Of a DNA stretch of 64,000 bases, positions 50,002 through 58,337 are shown one piece after another. The stretch's first letter is position 1, and each line of letters begins with the position of its first letter. Location: positions 34,424 through 98,423 of the forward strand of contig JAPPLW010000103.1 in NCBI GenBank assembly GCA_028819345.1, written 5' to 3'. The position numbers and the translations under genes were made by a program. Origin of the DNA: a bacterium (GTDB taxonomy: Bacteria > Actinomycetota > Acidimicrobiia > Spongiisociales > ZC4RG35). The notes under the pieces are model-generated. The model was given only the letters and a program-made list of their open reading frames with translations. It was not told the DNA's origin and searched no databases.

Positions 50002-50849
50002 ACTTCTGGAAAACCATGATCAATCGAGATCGGGTGGCGCTCGTGGCGGCTGTCATCCTCGGCTTGATCGCGGTTTTCGCTCTGATATGGCCGTTTGTCA
50101 GCCCCTACGGCCCTCGAGAAATCCATGCCGACGCCGCCTTGAGCGGCCCGTCAGCCCGGTTTTGGCTGGGCACGGACGACACCGGGCGTGACATGGTAAC
50201 CCTGCTGGCCCACGGGGCCCGGATCTCTTTGGGTATTGCCGTGGCGGCAGAGATACTGGCGGTGCTCTCCGGCGTCCCGCTGGCCATGATCGCCGGGTTG
50301 CTGGGAGGCATCGTCGACAGCATCATCATGCGCACGACGGACGCCCTGCTGGGATTTCCGGGCATCCTCATCGGGTTGATGGTGGTGACCCTGTTCGGAG
50401 CATCCCTGGCCACCCTGATGATTGCCATTGCGCTGATGACCGTGCCCTATCTGATAAGAGTCGTCAGGAACGCGGTCGTCGTCGAGAAGCAGAGGCTGTA
50501 TGTGGTCTCCTCGACTGCCCTTGGGGTGAAACCGGGGACATTGCTGCGCAGGACGATTCTGCCCAATATCGTTTCGCCGCTGATAGTCCAGGTGTCATTC
50601 GGTCTGGCGGTAGCCATCCTGACCGAAGCTTCATTGGGCTTTCTGGGCCTTAGCGTGCAGCCACCTGCCGCCTCATGGGGAACCCTCCTCCAGGTGGGCT
50701 ACAGCTACATCCGCATAACGCCGTGGCTGGTGTTATTTCCCGGCATTCTGATCTTCGTCAGCGTTTGGGCTTTGAACACGCTCGGCGACGCGGGGCGCGA
50801 TGTCTTGGACCCCCGCCTGCGAGACACTGTTGACCAGGCCGCCCGGTAG
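49998..50849 (+). CDS. peptide-type ABC transporter permease (DppC)
   Basis: A 283-residue permease. N-terminal block DRVALVAAVILGLIAVFALIWPFVSPYGP and the FWLGTDDTGRDMVTLLAHGARISLGIAVAAE segment are DppC hallmarks. The EAA loop YVVSSTALGVKPGTLLRRTILPNIVSPL is present, and the C-terminus NTLGDAGRDVLDPRLR is classic. It overlaps DppB by 4 nt and ends the operon just before a hairpin. It forms the channel with DppB and uses the fused ATPase. Confidence 0.96.
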   Translation: MNFWKTMINRDRVALVAAVILGLIAVFALIWPFVSPYGPREIHADAALSGPSARFWLGTDDTGRDMVTLLAHGARISLGIAVAAEILAVLSGVPLAMIAGLLGGIVDSIIMRTTDALLGFPGILIGLMVVTLFGASLATLMIAIALMTVPYLIRVVRNAVVVEKQRLYVVSSTALGVKPGTLLRRTILPNIVSPLIVQVSFGLAVAILTEASLGFLGLSVQPPAASWGTLLQVGYSYIRITPWLVLFPGILIFVSVWALNTLGDAGRDVLDPRLRDTVDQAAR

Positions 50850-50858
50850 ACCGGAGGC

Positions 50859-50877
50859 TCACCCCGGTCAGGGGTGA
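50859..50877. terminator. hairpin between convergent operons
   Basis: TCACCCC-GGTCA-GGGGTGA is a perfect 7-bp stem with a 5-nt loop, in the 35-bp gap between the DppC gene and the convergent Ldh_2 gene. It lacks a clear U-tract. Confidence 0.5.
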
Positions 50878-50884
50878 CAAAGGA

Positions 50885-51910
50885 TCAAACCCCAGCCGCC
50901 ATCTCCTGCAGGGTCATATGGAAGGCGCTCGGCACCAGGATCCCGCTGCTGATGGACTCCCGGCGCGCCGCGTAGCGCCGTTCGGAAGGTAAGCGGGTTC
51001 CTTCCTGGGCGAGCACCCGGCCAAAGAGCTTCTCGGAGTGGCTGAACGGACTCTGTGGATCTGCGTGGAAGTGCGTCGGGTCGATCGCAATGATCAACTC
51101 TCCTCCCAGCGGCGGCATGTCCTCGCGGGGATCCGTCTCCGTGGCCTCGAAGCTGAATGGGGCCCCGATCAAGGCCCCGGCAAGCAGTTCCACCATCAGG
51201 GCGAGGGCGGCTCCTTTGTATCCACCGAACGGCAACTGGGCGCCTTCCAAGCCTTCCGCGGGATCGGTAGTCGGGTTGCCATCCGGGTCGATGGCCCATC
51301 CCGGGGGTATGGGTTTCCCATCGCGGTGATGGAGGAGAAGGTCTCCTCGGGAACTCGCGCTGGAAGCCTGGTCGAACACCAGAGGGGGAGCGTCGTCGCG
51401 GGGCCAACCGAAAGCCATGGGATTCGTGCCGTACACCCGCTTGGTTCCCCCGGCCGGTGCCACGAATGCCATGTACTGGGTGAATGCGAAGGAGACAAGG
51501 CCTCGTTCGGCCAGCCATTCCACTTCGGGCCAGAGTGCCGCTACGTGGTAGCAATTCACGATGGAGACGGCGGCAATCCCATTGGCCCTCGCCTTCTCCA
51601 CTAGCCCTTCGATGCCTACCCGGATCGCCAGGGGAGCATAACCCCGGTGCGCATCCACCCTTGCCAAACCGGGAGAGACTTCCTGAGTCTCGGGAACCGC
51701 TGTTCCGTTGACTTTGCCGTCATTGAGACCCTTCACATAGAAGGGTATCCGGAAGAGACCGTGAGCCTTACAGTCGTCTCGCTCGGCTGCGGTAATGGTT
51801 CGCGCCACGGCCTCTGCGTTCTCGTGGGATGCTCCATTGGCTTCCAACGCGGCCTTTGTGAGCCGATGGACTTCTTCGAGAGATATTCTTACTTGGTCGT
51901 TCTCAGGCAT
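50885..51910 (-). CDS. Ldh_2-family (malate/L-lactate/ureidoglycolate-type) dehydrogenase
   Basis: A 341-residue NAD(P)-dependent oxidoreductase of the non-Rossmann Ldh_2 family. The track ORF runs from 52357, but the start is the ATG at 51910 (MPENDQVRISLEEVHRLT) with a GGAGG Shine-Dalgarno 9 nt upstream. Motifs: CYHVAALWPEVEWLAERGLVSFAFTQYMAFVAPAGGTKRVYGTNPMAFGWP (His and GTNP block), and QLPFGGYKGAALALMVELLAGAL. Members oxidise or reduce 2-hydroxy acids, ureidoglycolate, sulfolactate, 2,3-diketogulonate or cyclic imino acids. It is last in transcription order of the minus-strand group, behind a 146-bp gap with a palindrome, so it likely has its own promoter. Confidence 0.92.
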   Translation of the reverse strand: MPENDQVRISLEEVHRLTKAALEANGASHENAEAVARTITAAERDDCKAHGLFRIPFYVKGLNDGKVNGTAVPETQEVSPGLARVDAHRGYAPLAIRVGIEGLVEKARANGIAAVSIVNCYHVAALWPEVEWLAERGLVSFAFTQYMAFVAPAGGTKRVYGTNPMAFGWPRDDAPPLVFDQASSASSRGDLLLHHRDGKPIPPGWAIDPDGNPTTDPAEGLEGAQLPFGGYKGAALALMVELLAGALIGAPFSFEATETDPREDMPPLGGELIIAIDPTHFHADPQSPFSHSEKLFGRVLAQEGTRLPSERRYAARRESISSGILVPSAFHMTLQEMAAGV

Positions 51911-52013
51911 TTTGATGATCCCTCCTCGGAAAAGCCCTCCGTTAGAGCCTACTCCTAGCGTTGTGTCGATGCTGGGCCCGCCCCTGTTTATTGGTGACAC
52001 CTTCCACTGAACG

Positions 52014-52026
52014 GGGTGATTCACCC
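52014..52026. promoter_or_regulatory. 13-bp palindrome upstream of the Ldh_2 gene
   Basis: GGGTGATTCACCC (GGGTGA-T-TCACCC) lies about 105 bp upstream of the Ldh_2 ATG and 31 bp downstream of the PEP-synthase-like stop. It could be an operator or a small terminator hairpin for the upstream gene. Confidence 0.3.
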
Positions 52027-52056
52027 ACTCGTTTCTGAAGCCAGGGAGTTGTTTTT

Positions 52057-53733
52057 CTAGAGCAGGGCAATGCGACCCCGGTTGCCATCCACCGCCATTG
52101 TCGGATCCTCTCCCGGCGCCCAGTGCTCCCGGTCCCCACCGCGGATGTCCACCCCGCATACCGCGGGCACTCCCAGCCACCTTGCCACCTCGAAGAGATG
52201 CGCCCCGGGGCTTCCCTCCGCGGTGATGATCCCCGCCGCATCCCACAGGAGTGGAGCGAGATTCCCCAAGGGCTGATCTGCCACGATGACCTCTCTCGGG
52301 GCGAAGGAGACAGCCTCCTCGGCGGTGCTGATGTACCTGAGCCGGCCCACCCCCCATCCAGCAGCGGCCGGGTGCCCGGAAAGGGTGTGACCCAGTGATG
52401 CGACCACGCTATAGATGAGATGTTCCCAGCGCCCGGCTCCGACCCGCCGGCTGAAACTCTCTCTTCTGACTCTTGGCATGTCCAGGGAGTCGGGATCGAG
52501 ATACCACATCCAGCCGGAGTGAGGAATCTCTCCGGCCTGCACCAGGGCCGTCGCCAGTTCTCCCAGGCTATCCAAGTGTGTGTTCGCCAGGCCGAGGTCC
52601 ACCGTGGACGGGCGAGAGAGCCACTCCCGATTGGCGGAGGCGTCGCCCCTGAGCAGCTTCGCCCAGGCCCTGGCGGCGGCTTCGGGGACGTCGGCTCCCT
52701 GCCACCGCCGTGAGGTCAGCAGGGCGGCATTCCCTCTTATCTCGGGGATGAGAGTCGCCGGGCTCTTGGTGGTGGGTGCGCTTCGGACAGGGGGAAGGTC
52801 ATCCAAGCCGATGGCCCACGGCCAGACCAGCCTCTCGCCGACGGGACCCGGGTAACGGAGCATCGTGCGAACCATGTCGCTGAGTCCCGAGTCAGCCTTC
52901 CCGGCGACCCTTGGCGCCTCCTGGCGAAGATGGGTTGTTGGTGTGCCCGCGCCCCGCTGAGCTTGAAGCAGGTATACCTCCCCGTCCTCTCCCCAGGCCC
53001 ATTCGATGTGGGGGCACCCAACCTTCTGGTGGGTGCGCCTGGCCAGATGAGCCACCCTCCGGATGAGGTCCGTCGACAGTGGTGAGTCCTCGGGGGCCTG
53101 GACTGAACCATCCCCGCTCGCCACAGCCACGTGTCCGCTCTCCCAGCCGGCTACAAGAGGAGCGTGATGTCCCGTCATACCGGCGATCGTGACCTGGCCG
53201 TCCTCGCCGAGGGTGGCCACCCCCCCGCAGACGGTCGGCAACTCCGGCTGGATCAACACGGCCATCCCTATCTCGGTGGGTCGGATCCCCACAAATCGGG
53301 CCCGTCTCAGGGTATCGGGATTGAAAACGGACGCCCAGCAGCCGATGACTCCCACCGCAGCCTCTTCGGGGCTTGTGCCCAGATAGGACGAGAATGCTCC
53401 CGCCCAGACTCCTTCCGCTTCCGCCCGACTGGACGATCGGACCACCAGGGAGTCGCCCAAGGCTTGAGCCGCCCGAGGCAGTTGCGAAAGGAGGCGGGGA
53501 GGACGATGGTTGTAGACCACTGTGCGGGCCGCTCCCGAGTTGTCCGCGGCCCCGAGCGCCACAGCCCCCGCGCGAATGGCCGGGAGCGAGACCTCTGTCG
53601 GCACTACCAGGCCGTTCAGGACGGGCAAACCAAGGGCGCGGGCCTTCGCCAATCGACTGGCCTTGGCTCCCGCCAGCGCCGGGTTTTTCGCATCCGCCTC
53701 GTCCAGCCGGACCAGGCGGGCCGCCTCGGGCAT
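52057..53733 (-). CDS. compact PEP-synthase/rifampin phosphotransferase-like protein
   Basis: A 558-residue protein. The track ORF (877 aa) is extended at the N-terminus by a shadow of the M24 gene; the ATG at 53733 is right. The N-terminal PEP/pyruvate-binding ATP-grasp domain contains LAGAKASRLAKARALGLPVLNGLVVP, SLVVRSSSRAEAEGVWAGAFSSYLG, and HIEWAWGEDGEVYLLQAQR. The C-terminal swivelling phosphohistidine domain has GIITAEGSPGAHLFEVARWLGVPAVCG with the phosphoacceptor His. The PEP-synthase TIM-barrel domain is absent, as in rifampin phosphotransferases, but the protein is some 300 residues shorter than those. It may be a small-molecule dikinase/phosphotransferase. A 2-nt gap follows the M24 stop. 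Confidence 0.85.
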   Translation of the reverse strand: MPEAARLVRLDEADAKNPALAGAKASRLAKARALGLPVLNGLVVPTEVSLPAIRAGAVALGAADNSGAARTVVYNHRPPRLLSQLPRAAQALGDSLVVRSSSRAEAEGVWAGAFSSYLGTSPEEAAVGVIGCWASVFNPDTLRRARFVGIRPTEIGMAVLIQPELPTVCGGVATLGEDGQVTIAGMTGHHAPLVAGWESGHVAVASGDGSVQAPEDSPLSTDLIRRVAHLARRTHQKVGCPHIEWAWGEDGEVYLLQAQRGAGTPTTHLRQEAPRVAGKADSGLSDMVRTMLRYPGPVGERLVWPWAIGLDDLPPVRSAPTTKSPATLIPEIRGNAALLTSRRWQGADVPEAAARAWAKLLRGDASANREWLSRPSTVDLGLANTHLDSLGELATALVQAGEIPHSGWMWYLDPDSLDMPRVRRESFSRRVGAGRWEHLIYSVVASLGHTLSGHPAAAGWGVGRLRYISTAEEAVSFAPREVIVADQPLGNLAPLLWDAAGIITAEGSPGAHLFEVARWLGVPAVCGVDIRGGDREHWAPGEDPTMAVDGNRGRIALL

Positions 53734-53735
53734 GG

Positions 53736-54974
53736 TCAGTCCACGACGATTATCTCGTGAGACTTGTAGGTGGAGACCATCTCGATACCGGTCTCGGTGA
53801 CATACAGCATCTCCTCGAGCCGTACCCCGAAACGATGGAGCTTCCCGTGCTGGGTCTCCAGGGCGAAGGTCATCCCGGGTTCGATCTCCACGGGGTGGTC
53901 CAGAGACCAGATGCGGGAGATCACCGGCGGGTCGTATTGAGCCAGGCCCAGGCCGTGACCCCAGAGGTTGGCCGCTGCCTGGTCCTCCTCCGCGTACCCC
54001 CACGCCTCCTGGGCGCTCGGCCACTTGGAGGCGACGTCGGCGGTGGTGACGCCCGGCCCGGTGGCCTCGATGGAGTCCCAGAGCCAGGTGTGCGCCTCGT
54101 CGTAGACGCTCTGCATCTCGTCGGTGGGTTTCCCGCCCACGCAGTAGGTGCGGTACACGCAACTCTTGAACCCGTTCCAGGTGAGGGCGGCCAGGTCGAC
54201 TATCACCAACTCGCCGGGGCGGATCATCCGGTCGGAGAAGTTGCGCCAGTTGGGCCAGGCGTTGGGACCCGATGACACGATCACGTCCTCCACGTCCTCC
54301 ATGCCGGGAATCGAATAGAGCTTCTCGAACCCGAAGGCCGCCACCTGGTTCTCGGTCATCCCCGGCTTTATGAAGTTGGTGATCTCGTAGTGGACGTAGT
54401 CGCAGATCGACCCCACCATCGAGAAGGCCTTGACCTCGTCGGGGCTCTTGATGGCCCGGGCCTCCATCATGGGAGTCATGCCGTCGGTCCACTCGATCCC
54501 GTGCTGCTGGAATGCGCCGATCAGGTTGATGTCGATGAAGTCGACGCCCAGCGGTTTGTCCTTCACTCCGGCTGCCTCCAGGTCGCTGATCAGGGCCTTG
54601 GTGAACTTGTTCACCTGCTGCGTGGAGGCCGGACCCACCGCTCCCTTTATCCAGGCGTACGAGTACCGGATGTTCTCCTTGGGGATCCACGGGTTGTGGA
54701 CTTTCAGGTGGAACCCCAGGTCGCCCTGCTCATAGACGATCGGCGGCTGGTCCTCGATCAGCACCACATAGCGAAGCCCGGGCTTGAGACGGTTCCACCC
54801 TGGAGTGAGTGTGGAAGAGACATATCGCATGTTCTCGTCGTAGAAGAGCAGCAGGGCGCCCAAACCGTGGCGCCTCATCGCCTCGTGGGCTCTTTTCAAC
54901 CGCCACTGCCGGACAGCCTCCCAGTTGATGCCCTCTTTCCAGTCCGTGCTCAAGACCCCGAATGCTTCCCTCAT
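53736..54974 (-). CDS. M24-family (creatinase/aminopeptidase P-like) hydrolase, copy 2
   Basis: About 412 residues from the ATG at 54974 (MREAFGVLS); an upstream ATG at 55004 (MISPSRARKD) is possible and also has a GGAGG. The track ORF to 55940 is extended through a shadow of the alcohol dehydrogenase gene. The creatinase-N-like domain has ENMRYVSSTLTPGW, and the M24 domain has VIVDLAALTWNGFKSCVYRTYCVGG, WGHGLGLAQYDPP, FALETQ and RLEEML. As in copy 1 the second metal-ligand Asp is Cys (KSCVYRT). The two share the same architecture, moderately conserved, and both occur beside SDR/ADH redox genes. Confidence 0.88.
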   Translation of the reverse strand: MREAFGVLSTDWKEGINWEAVRQWRLKRAHEAMRRHGLGALLLFYDENMRYVSSTLTPGWNRLKPGLRYVVLIEDQPPIVYEQGDLGFHLKVHNPWIPKENIRYSYAWIKGAVGPASTQQVNKFTKALISDLEAAGVKDKPLGVDFIDINLIGAFQQHGIEWTDGMTPMMEARAIKSPDEVKAFSMVGSICDYVHYEITNFIKPGMTENQVAAFGFEKLYSIPGMEDVEDVIVSSGPNAWPNWRNFSDRMIRPGELVIVDLAALTWNGFKSCVYRTYCVGGKPTDEMQSVYDEAHTWLWDSIEATGPGVTTADVASKWPSAQEAWGYAEEDQAAANLWGHGLGLAQYDPPVISRIWSLDHPVEIEPGMTFALETQHGKLHRFGVRLEEMLYVTETGIEMVSTYKSHEIIVVD

Positions 54975-55042
54975 GTCCTTCCTTGCTCGACTGGGGGAAA
55001 TCATACCGCCGGCGCCCTCCTGCGAGCGCCGAGGGATGAGCC

Positions 55043-56044
55043 TCAGGGGACGAGAAGGACCTTGAGGTGGTCTCCGCTCCTGGCGGCGGCGAAAGCCGCG
55101 GCGGCCTCCTCCAGGGGGTAGCGGCCGGTGACCAGAGGCGCCAGGCGGATCCGGCCCTCGGCGGCGAGACGGATGGCTTCGTCGTAGTCCCCGGGCAGGG
55201 CGGCCCTCGGGTTGTGAAGAGTGAGTTCCTTGAAATACAACTGGTAATAAGGCATCTCGGCTCCCGCACCGGTCACGGTGCCGTAGATGATCACGTCGCC
55301 TCCCGGCCCGGCCAGGTCGATCGACTGCACCACTGTCTGCTCGGTACCCACCGACTCGACCACCAGGTCGGCGCCCCGTCCGGATGAGGCTTGGGCGACT
55401 GCCGCGGCTGCTTCGTCCGGGGTGGCGACCAGTTCGGCCCCCAGGGTCTTGGCCAACTCCAGCTTCCAGGGTGATCGGGTGATCCCGATCACGCACCCCG
55501 CGCCGCGCTCGGAGAGCAGTTGGGTATGGAGCATGCCGGACACGCCCAGGCCGATCACCACGGCCACCGTTTCGGAGGACACCGGCACCGGCCGCTGGGA
55601 GTGGACCACCGTGCCCAGGACCTGCAGGAGCCCGGCCTCGTCCGGCGGGATCTGGTCGGGGACCGGATGCAGGAAGCGTTCCTCCAGCCCGATGGCCTCG
55701 GCGAACACCCCGTCGAGGTCCCGTCCCAATAAGCCGCCGCGCCCACAGAGATGAGGCCGGTCTCGGTGGCACAGGTGACAGTCGCCGCAGCTGATACCGG
55801 GATTCACCAGCACCCTGGCTCCGGCCGAGAGTCTCTTCCCTTTGGGTTGGGCATTCACGGTTCCCACCATTTCGTGGCCCAGCACCCGGGGATAGCTGAC
55901 CGGTGTGGCCCCGTCCAGGATCTTGAGGTCCGTGCCGCATATCCCTGCCCGCTCCAGACGGACCGAAACCCCCGTCTCCTCACGTGGGCGAGGTTTGTTC
56001 ACCATTTCAAGGCGGCCCGGTCCCGTGGTGGCGGCTGCCCTCAA
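55043..56044 (-). CDS. zinc-binding alcohol dehydrogenase (MDR family)
   Basis: A 333-residue medium-chain dehydrogenase. Catalytic zinc ligands: GICGTD (Cys) and GHEMVG (His-Glu). Structural zinc cluster: CGDCHLCHRDRPHLC (four Cys). The NAD(P)-binding segment is AVVIGLGVSGMLHTQLL. It resembles threonine/sorbitol/polyol-dehydrogenase-like members. The start is a TTG at 56044; no ATG or GTG fits the N-terminus RAAATTGPGRLEMV. A 7-codon mini-ORF ends in a TGA overlapping this TTG. It is first gene of the minus-strand group ADH - M24 - PEP-synthase-like, with a 38-nt (or 68-nt) gap before M24. Confidence 0.93.
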   Translation of the reverse strand: MRAAATTGPGRLEMVNKPRPREETGVSVRLERAGICGTDLKILDGATPVSYPRVLGHEMVGTVNAQPKGKRLSAGARVLVNPGISCGDCHLCHRDRPHLCGRGGLLGRDLDGVFAEAIGLEERFLHPVPDQIPPDEAGLLQVLGTVVHSQRPVPVSSETVAVVIGLGVSGMLHTQLLSERGAGCVIGITRSPWKLELAKTLGAELVATPDEAAAAVAQASSGRGADLVVESVGTEQTVVQSIDLAGPGGDVIIYGTVTGAGAEMPYYQLYFKELTLHNPRAALPGDYDEAIRLAAEGRIRLAPLVTGRYPLEEAAAAFAAARSGDHLKVLLVP

Positions 56045-56064
56045 GTCCTGTCCTCCATGTGCAT
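56041..56064 (-). CDS. 7-codon mini-ORF overlapping the alcohol dehydrogenase start
   Basis: ATG CAC ATG GAG GAC AGG ACT TGA (MHMEDRT) on the minus strand. Its TGA overlaps the TTG start of the dehydrogenase (TTGA). A TAGGCT box ends 8 nt before its ATG, so the mini-ORF could be translated as a leaderless leader and hand ribosomes to the TTG start. The inner GGAGGACAGG would also serve as a ribosome-binding site for the dehydrogenase. Unproven and possibly chance. Confidence 0.3.
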   Translation of the reverse strand: MHMEDRT

Positions 56065-56072
56065 TGGCGGGG

Positions 56073-56078
56073 AGCCTA
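56073..56078 (-). promoter_or_regulatory. putative -10 box, alcohol dehydrogenase operon
   Basis: TAGGCT on the minus strand, 8 nt before the mini-ORF ATG. It fits the TANNNT pattern seen at other leaderless starts here. No -35 recognised. Confidence 0.35.
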
Positions 56079-56145
56079 CCGGGATGCCCTCTCGGGCTCC
56101 GGGGATCTCAACCGGCATCAGCCACCCGCCGGGATGCGGGACGTA

Positions 56146-56176
56146 TATCTTTGACCAGATGAGAGCTTGCCGGTGA
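56146..56176 (+). promoter_or_regulatory. putative leaderless promoter with 5-codon mini-ORF before the EamA gene
   Basis: TATCTT (56146-56151) is followed after 7 nt by ATG AGA GCT TGC CGG TGA (56159-56176, MRACR), whose TGA overlaps the GTG (56173) of the EamA gene as GTGA. The geometry mirrors that of the divergent alcohol dehydrogenase 100 bp away. Confidence 0.35.
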
Positions 56177-57105
56177 CCGTTCCCTCAGTTTCCGCGCCGG
56201 CGTCTCGGGTCCTTCCCTACTTCTTCCTGGGCGCGATCGTGCTGGGCCTCGGTTTCAACTGGCCCTTGATCGCCATAGGCGTTGACAGCATGCCGCCCTT
56301 ATGGCTGATGACGTTCCGCATGCTGGGAGGGGCGCTCGTGGGCTTCGGGATGAACGCGGTGGCGGGCCAGCGGGCCTCCGTTCACCCCCGGGACCGGAAA
56401 ATCGTGACCATCCTGGGGATCTTCCGCCTGTTCGCCATTTTCATCTTCGTCTTCTACGCCCTCCAGATTCTCCCTCCCGGCCGTTCCGCCATCCTGGTGT
56501 GGACCAGCACGCTGTGGGCCGTTCCCCTGGCCGCCATCTTTCTGGGAGAGCGGATGTCCCACTTGCAGACCGCCGGTCTGGTGATCGGGATCATGGGAAT
56601 AGGAGTGGTTGTCGAGCCCTGGGCGCTGAGCTTCTCCGAGCCCAGGGTGATCTGGGGGTACCTGCTGTTGATGGGCGCGGCGCTCTCGGCGGCATGGACT
56701 TCGGTCTACATCCGGAGGCACTCCTGGACGGCCAGTCCCCTGGCCTCCACGCCGTGGCAGATGCTGTCCGGGGGCGTGCCGGCCCTGGCAGCGGCTCTGG
56801 CCGTGGACGGGATTCCCGACATCCAATGGACCTGGGTGGTGTGGGGTGTGGTGGTGTACCAGTCCACTTTTGCCGGTCCGTTCGTGGTCTGGGCGCACCT
56901 GTCGGTCCTCCGGCGCATCCCGGTGGTCCCGGTCAATCTGACCCTCATGGTCACTCCGGTGGTGGGATTGCTGGCATCGTGGTGGTGGGCCGATGAGGTG
57001 ATCACCCTGGCGCTGCTGGCCGGGTTGGCGATGATCACCCTGGGGGCGACGGCCAACATCTTCGGGGACGACCACCTGCGGCCACACCGATCCGGTATGA
57101 CGTGA
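56173..57105 (+). CDS. EamA/DMT-family transporter
   Basis: About 310 residues with some ten predicted TM segments and two EamA repeats (for example FYALQILPPGRSAILVWTSTLWAVPLAAIFLGERMS and the C-terminal LMVTPVVGLLASWWWADEVITLALLAGLAMITLGA). It probably exports or exchanges a small metabolite. The track uses a TTG at 56167; the GTG at 56173 is as good. No strong Shine-Dalgarno. It overlaps the MFS gene by 4 nt, so two exporters of different families are co-expressed. Confidence 0.9.
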   Translation: MTVPSVSAPASRVLPYFFLGAIVLGLGFNWPLIAIGVDSMPPLWLMTFRMLGGALVGFGMNAVAGQRASVHPRDRKIVTILGIFRLFAIFIFVFYALQILPPGRSAILVWTSTLWAVPLAAIFLGERMSHLQTAGLVIGIMGIGVVVEPWALSFSEPRVIWGYLLLMGAALSAAWTSVYIRRHSWTASPLASTPWQMLSGGVPALAAALAVDGIPDIQWTWVVWGVVVYQSTFAGPFVVWAHLSVLRRIPVVPVNLTLMVTPVVGLLASWWWADEVITLALLAGLAMITLGATANIFGDDHLRPHRSGMT

Positions 57106-58295
57106 GCCCGAGATCCCGGCGGGAGCAACTGGCTCTCCTGATGACCGTCTGCTGTCTGGGCATGACCCACCTCTCCCTGGTTTCCCCTGCGCTCCCTGAG
57201 CTTGCTAAGGCCCTGGGGGTCTCTATTTCGGTGGTGGGCTGGGTGCAGGGTTCGGCGGCGTTTCCCGGGATATTCCTGGCGATCTTCGCGGGCTACCTGG
57301 CCGACCGCTTCGGGGGGAGACGGGTGATCCTGGCCTGTGTGACCATCTTCACCATCTTCGGGTCGGCGTGTTTCCTGGCCACATCCTTTCCGATGCTGCT
57401 CGGGTTGCGGATGTTGCAGGGAGTCGGCACTTCGGCAATCGTGGGGGTGGGCGTCACCCTGATCGGTGAGCTGTTCGAGGACGACCGGAAGCGGTTGAGG
57501 GTTCTGGGAACCAACCTAGCCCTGATGTACCTGACCCAGTTGGTGGTTCCCGTCCTATCGGGGATCGTGGCGACGGGCGGAGCCTTCCGCCCTTTCCTCC
57601 TGTATCTTGCCGGGGTGCCCATCGCGATCTGGGCCTGCCGCCTGGCGGTCGGTCAGCCGAGAGAGGCGGGATCCTCTCCGATACGGCATATCCGGGCGGC
57701 TCACCAGGACCTGCGCCGCCGAAAGACGGGGGTGGATTTCCTGGGCCTGGTGCTGGTGACGGTCATTGGGGTGTCGGTTTTTCAGGGAGCGACGCTAACC
57801 GCGGTCCCGCTGATGCTGGACGATGTCTTCGGGACCGCCAGCACCGGACGGGGCTTGGTGGTGTCCGCCTTTCTCCTGGGGGCGGTGGCAACCGCGCTGG
57901 GCGTGGTGCGGGTGATCTCGGGGAGGATTTCGGGACGGGTCTTGAGTGCGGGAATCTGGTTGATGTCCATAGGGATGTTCACGGTGCTGATGGCCGGGTT
58001 CCCATTCATGGTCTCTGGAGGTCTGGCGCTGGCCGGGGCGGGGTTCGGGCTGGTGATCACCCTGGTGCAGCGGGAGGCGATAGCCGCCTGTTCCGCGGCC
58101 TATCGGGGGGTGGTGATGCTCACCTGGGTGGCAGGCGTGCGGATCGCCCAGGTGATAGCGCCGCCGTTCGCCTCGTTCCTCACCGGCGTGGTGGGTCCCC
58201 GGTCCATGTTCCTGCTGACCACGGTCCTGACCGCTGTCGCGGCTTTGGCTTGGCGTCCTGTCCGACGCAGACTCAGGGGGGCCTTTTATTCCTAG
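57102..58295 (+). CDS. major facilitator superfamily transporter
   Basis: A 397-residue, 12-TM carrier with a GTG start overlapping the EamA stop (GTGA). The MFS loop 2-3 motif GYLADRFGGRRVIL is intact (G-x-x-x-D-R-x-G-x-R-R). The N-terminal half has LVSPALPELAKALGVSISVVGWVQGSAAFPGI, common in drug-efflux (DHA1-like) members. The substrate is unknown. The stop is 42 nt before the ATG of the first M17 aminopeptidase, which has its own putative -10. Confidence 0.92.
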   Translation: MSPRSRREQLALLMTVCCLGMTHLSLVSPALPELAKALGVSISVVGWVQGSAAFPGIFLAIFAGYLADRFGGRRVILACVTIFTIFGSACFLATSFPMLLGLRMLQGVGTSAIVGVGVTLIGELFEDDRKRLRVLGTNLALMYLTQLVVPVLSGIVATGGAFRPFLLYLAGVPIAIWACRLAVGQPREAGSSPIRHIRAAHQDLRRRKTGVDFLGLVLVTVIGVSVFQGATLTAVPLMLDDVFGTASTGRGLVVSAFLLGAVATALGVVRVISGRISGRVLSAGIWLMSIGMFTVLMAGFPFMVSGGLALAGAGFGLVITLVQREAIAACSAAYRGVVMLTWVAGVRIAQVIAPPFASFLTGVVGPRSMFLLTTVLTAVAALAWRPVRRRLRGAFYS

Positions 58296-58324
58296 GTGAT
58301 CGGCACTTCACCGGGGGATGGCGG

Positions 58325-58330
58325 TAGGGT
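58325..58330 (+). promoter_or_regulatory. -10 box for leaderless M17 peptidase gene
   Basis: TAGGGT, then 7 nt, then the ATG at 58338. It fits the leaderless pattern repeated in this window. Confidence 0.45.
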
Positions 58331-58337
58331 TACACCC

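Noticed and set aside
52057-54690. 877-aa ORF suggesting a long PEP-synthase-like protein
   Set aside because: The N-terminal extension overlaps the M24 gene in another frame; the true start at 53733 gives an intact ATP-grasp domain.
53736-55940. 734-aa ORF suggesting an M24 fusion with an N-terminal domain
   Set aside because: The first roughly 310 residues are an out-of-frame reading of the alcohol dehydrogenase gene; the M24 protein starts at 54974 or 55004.
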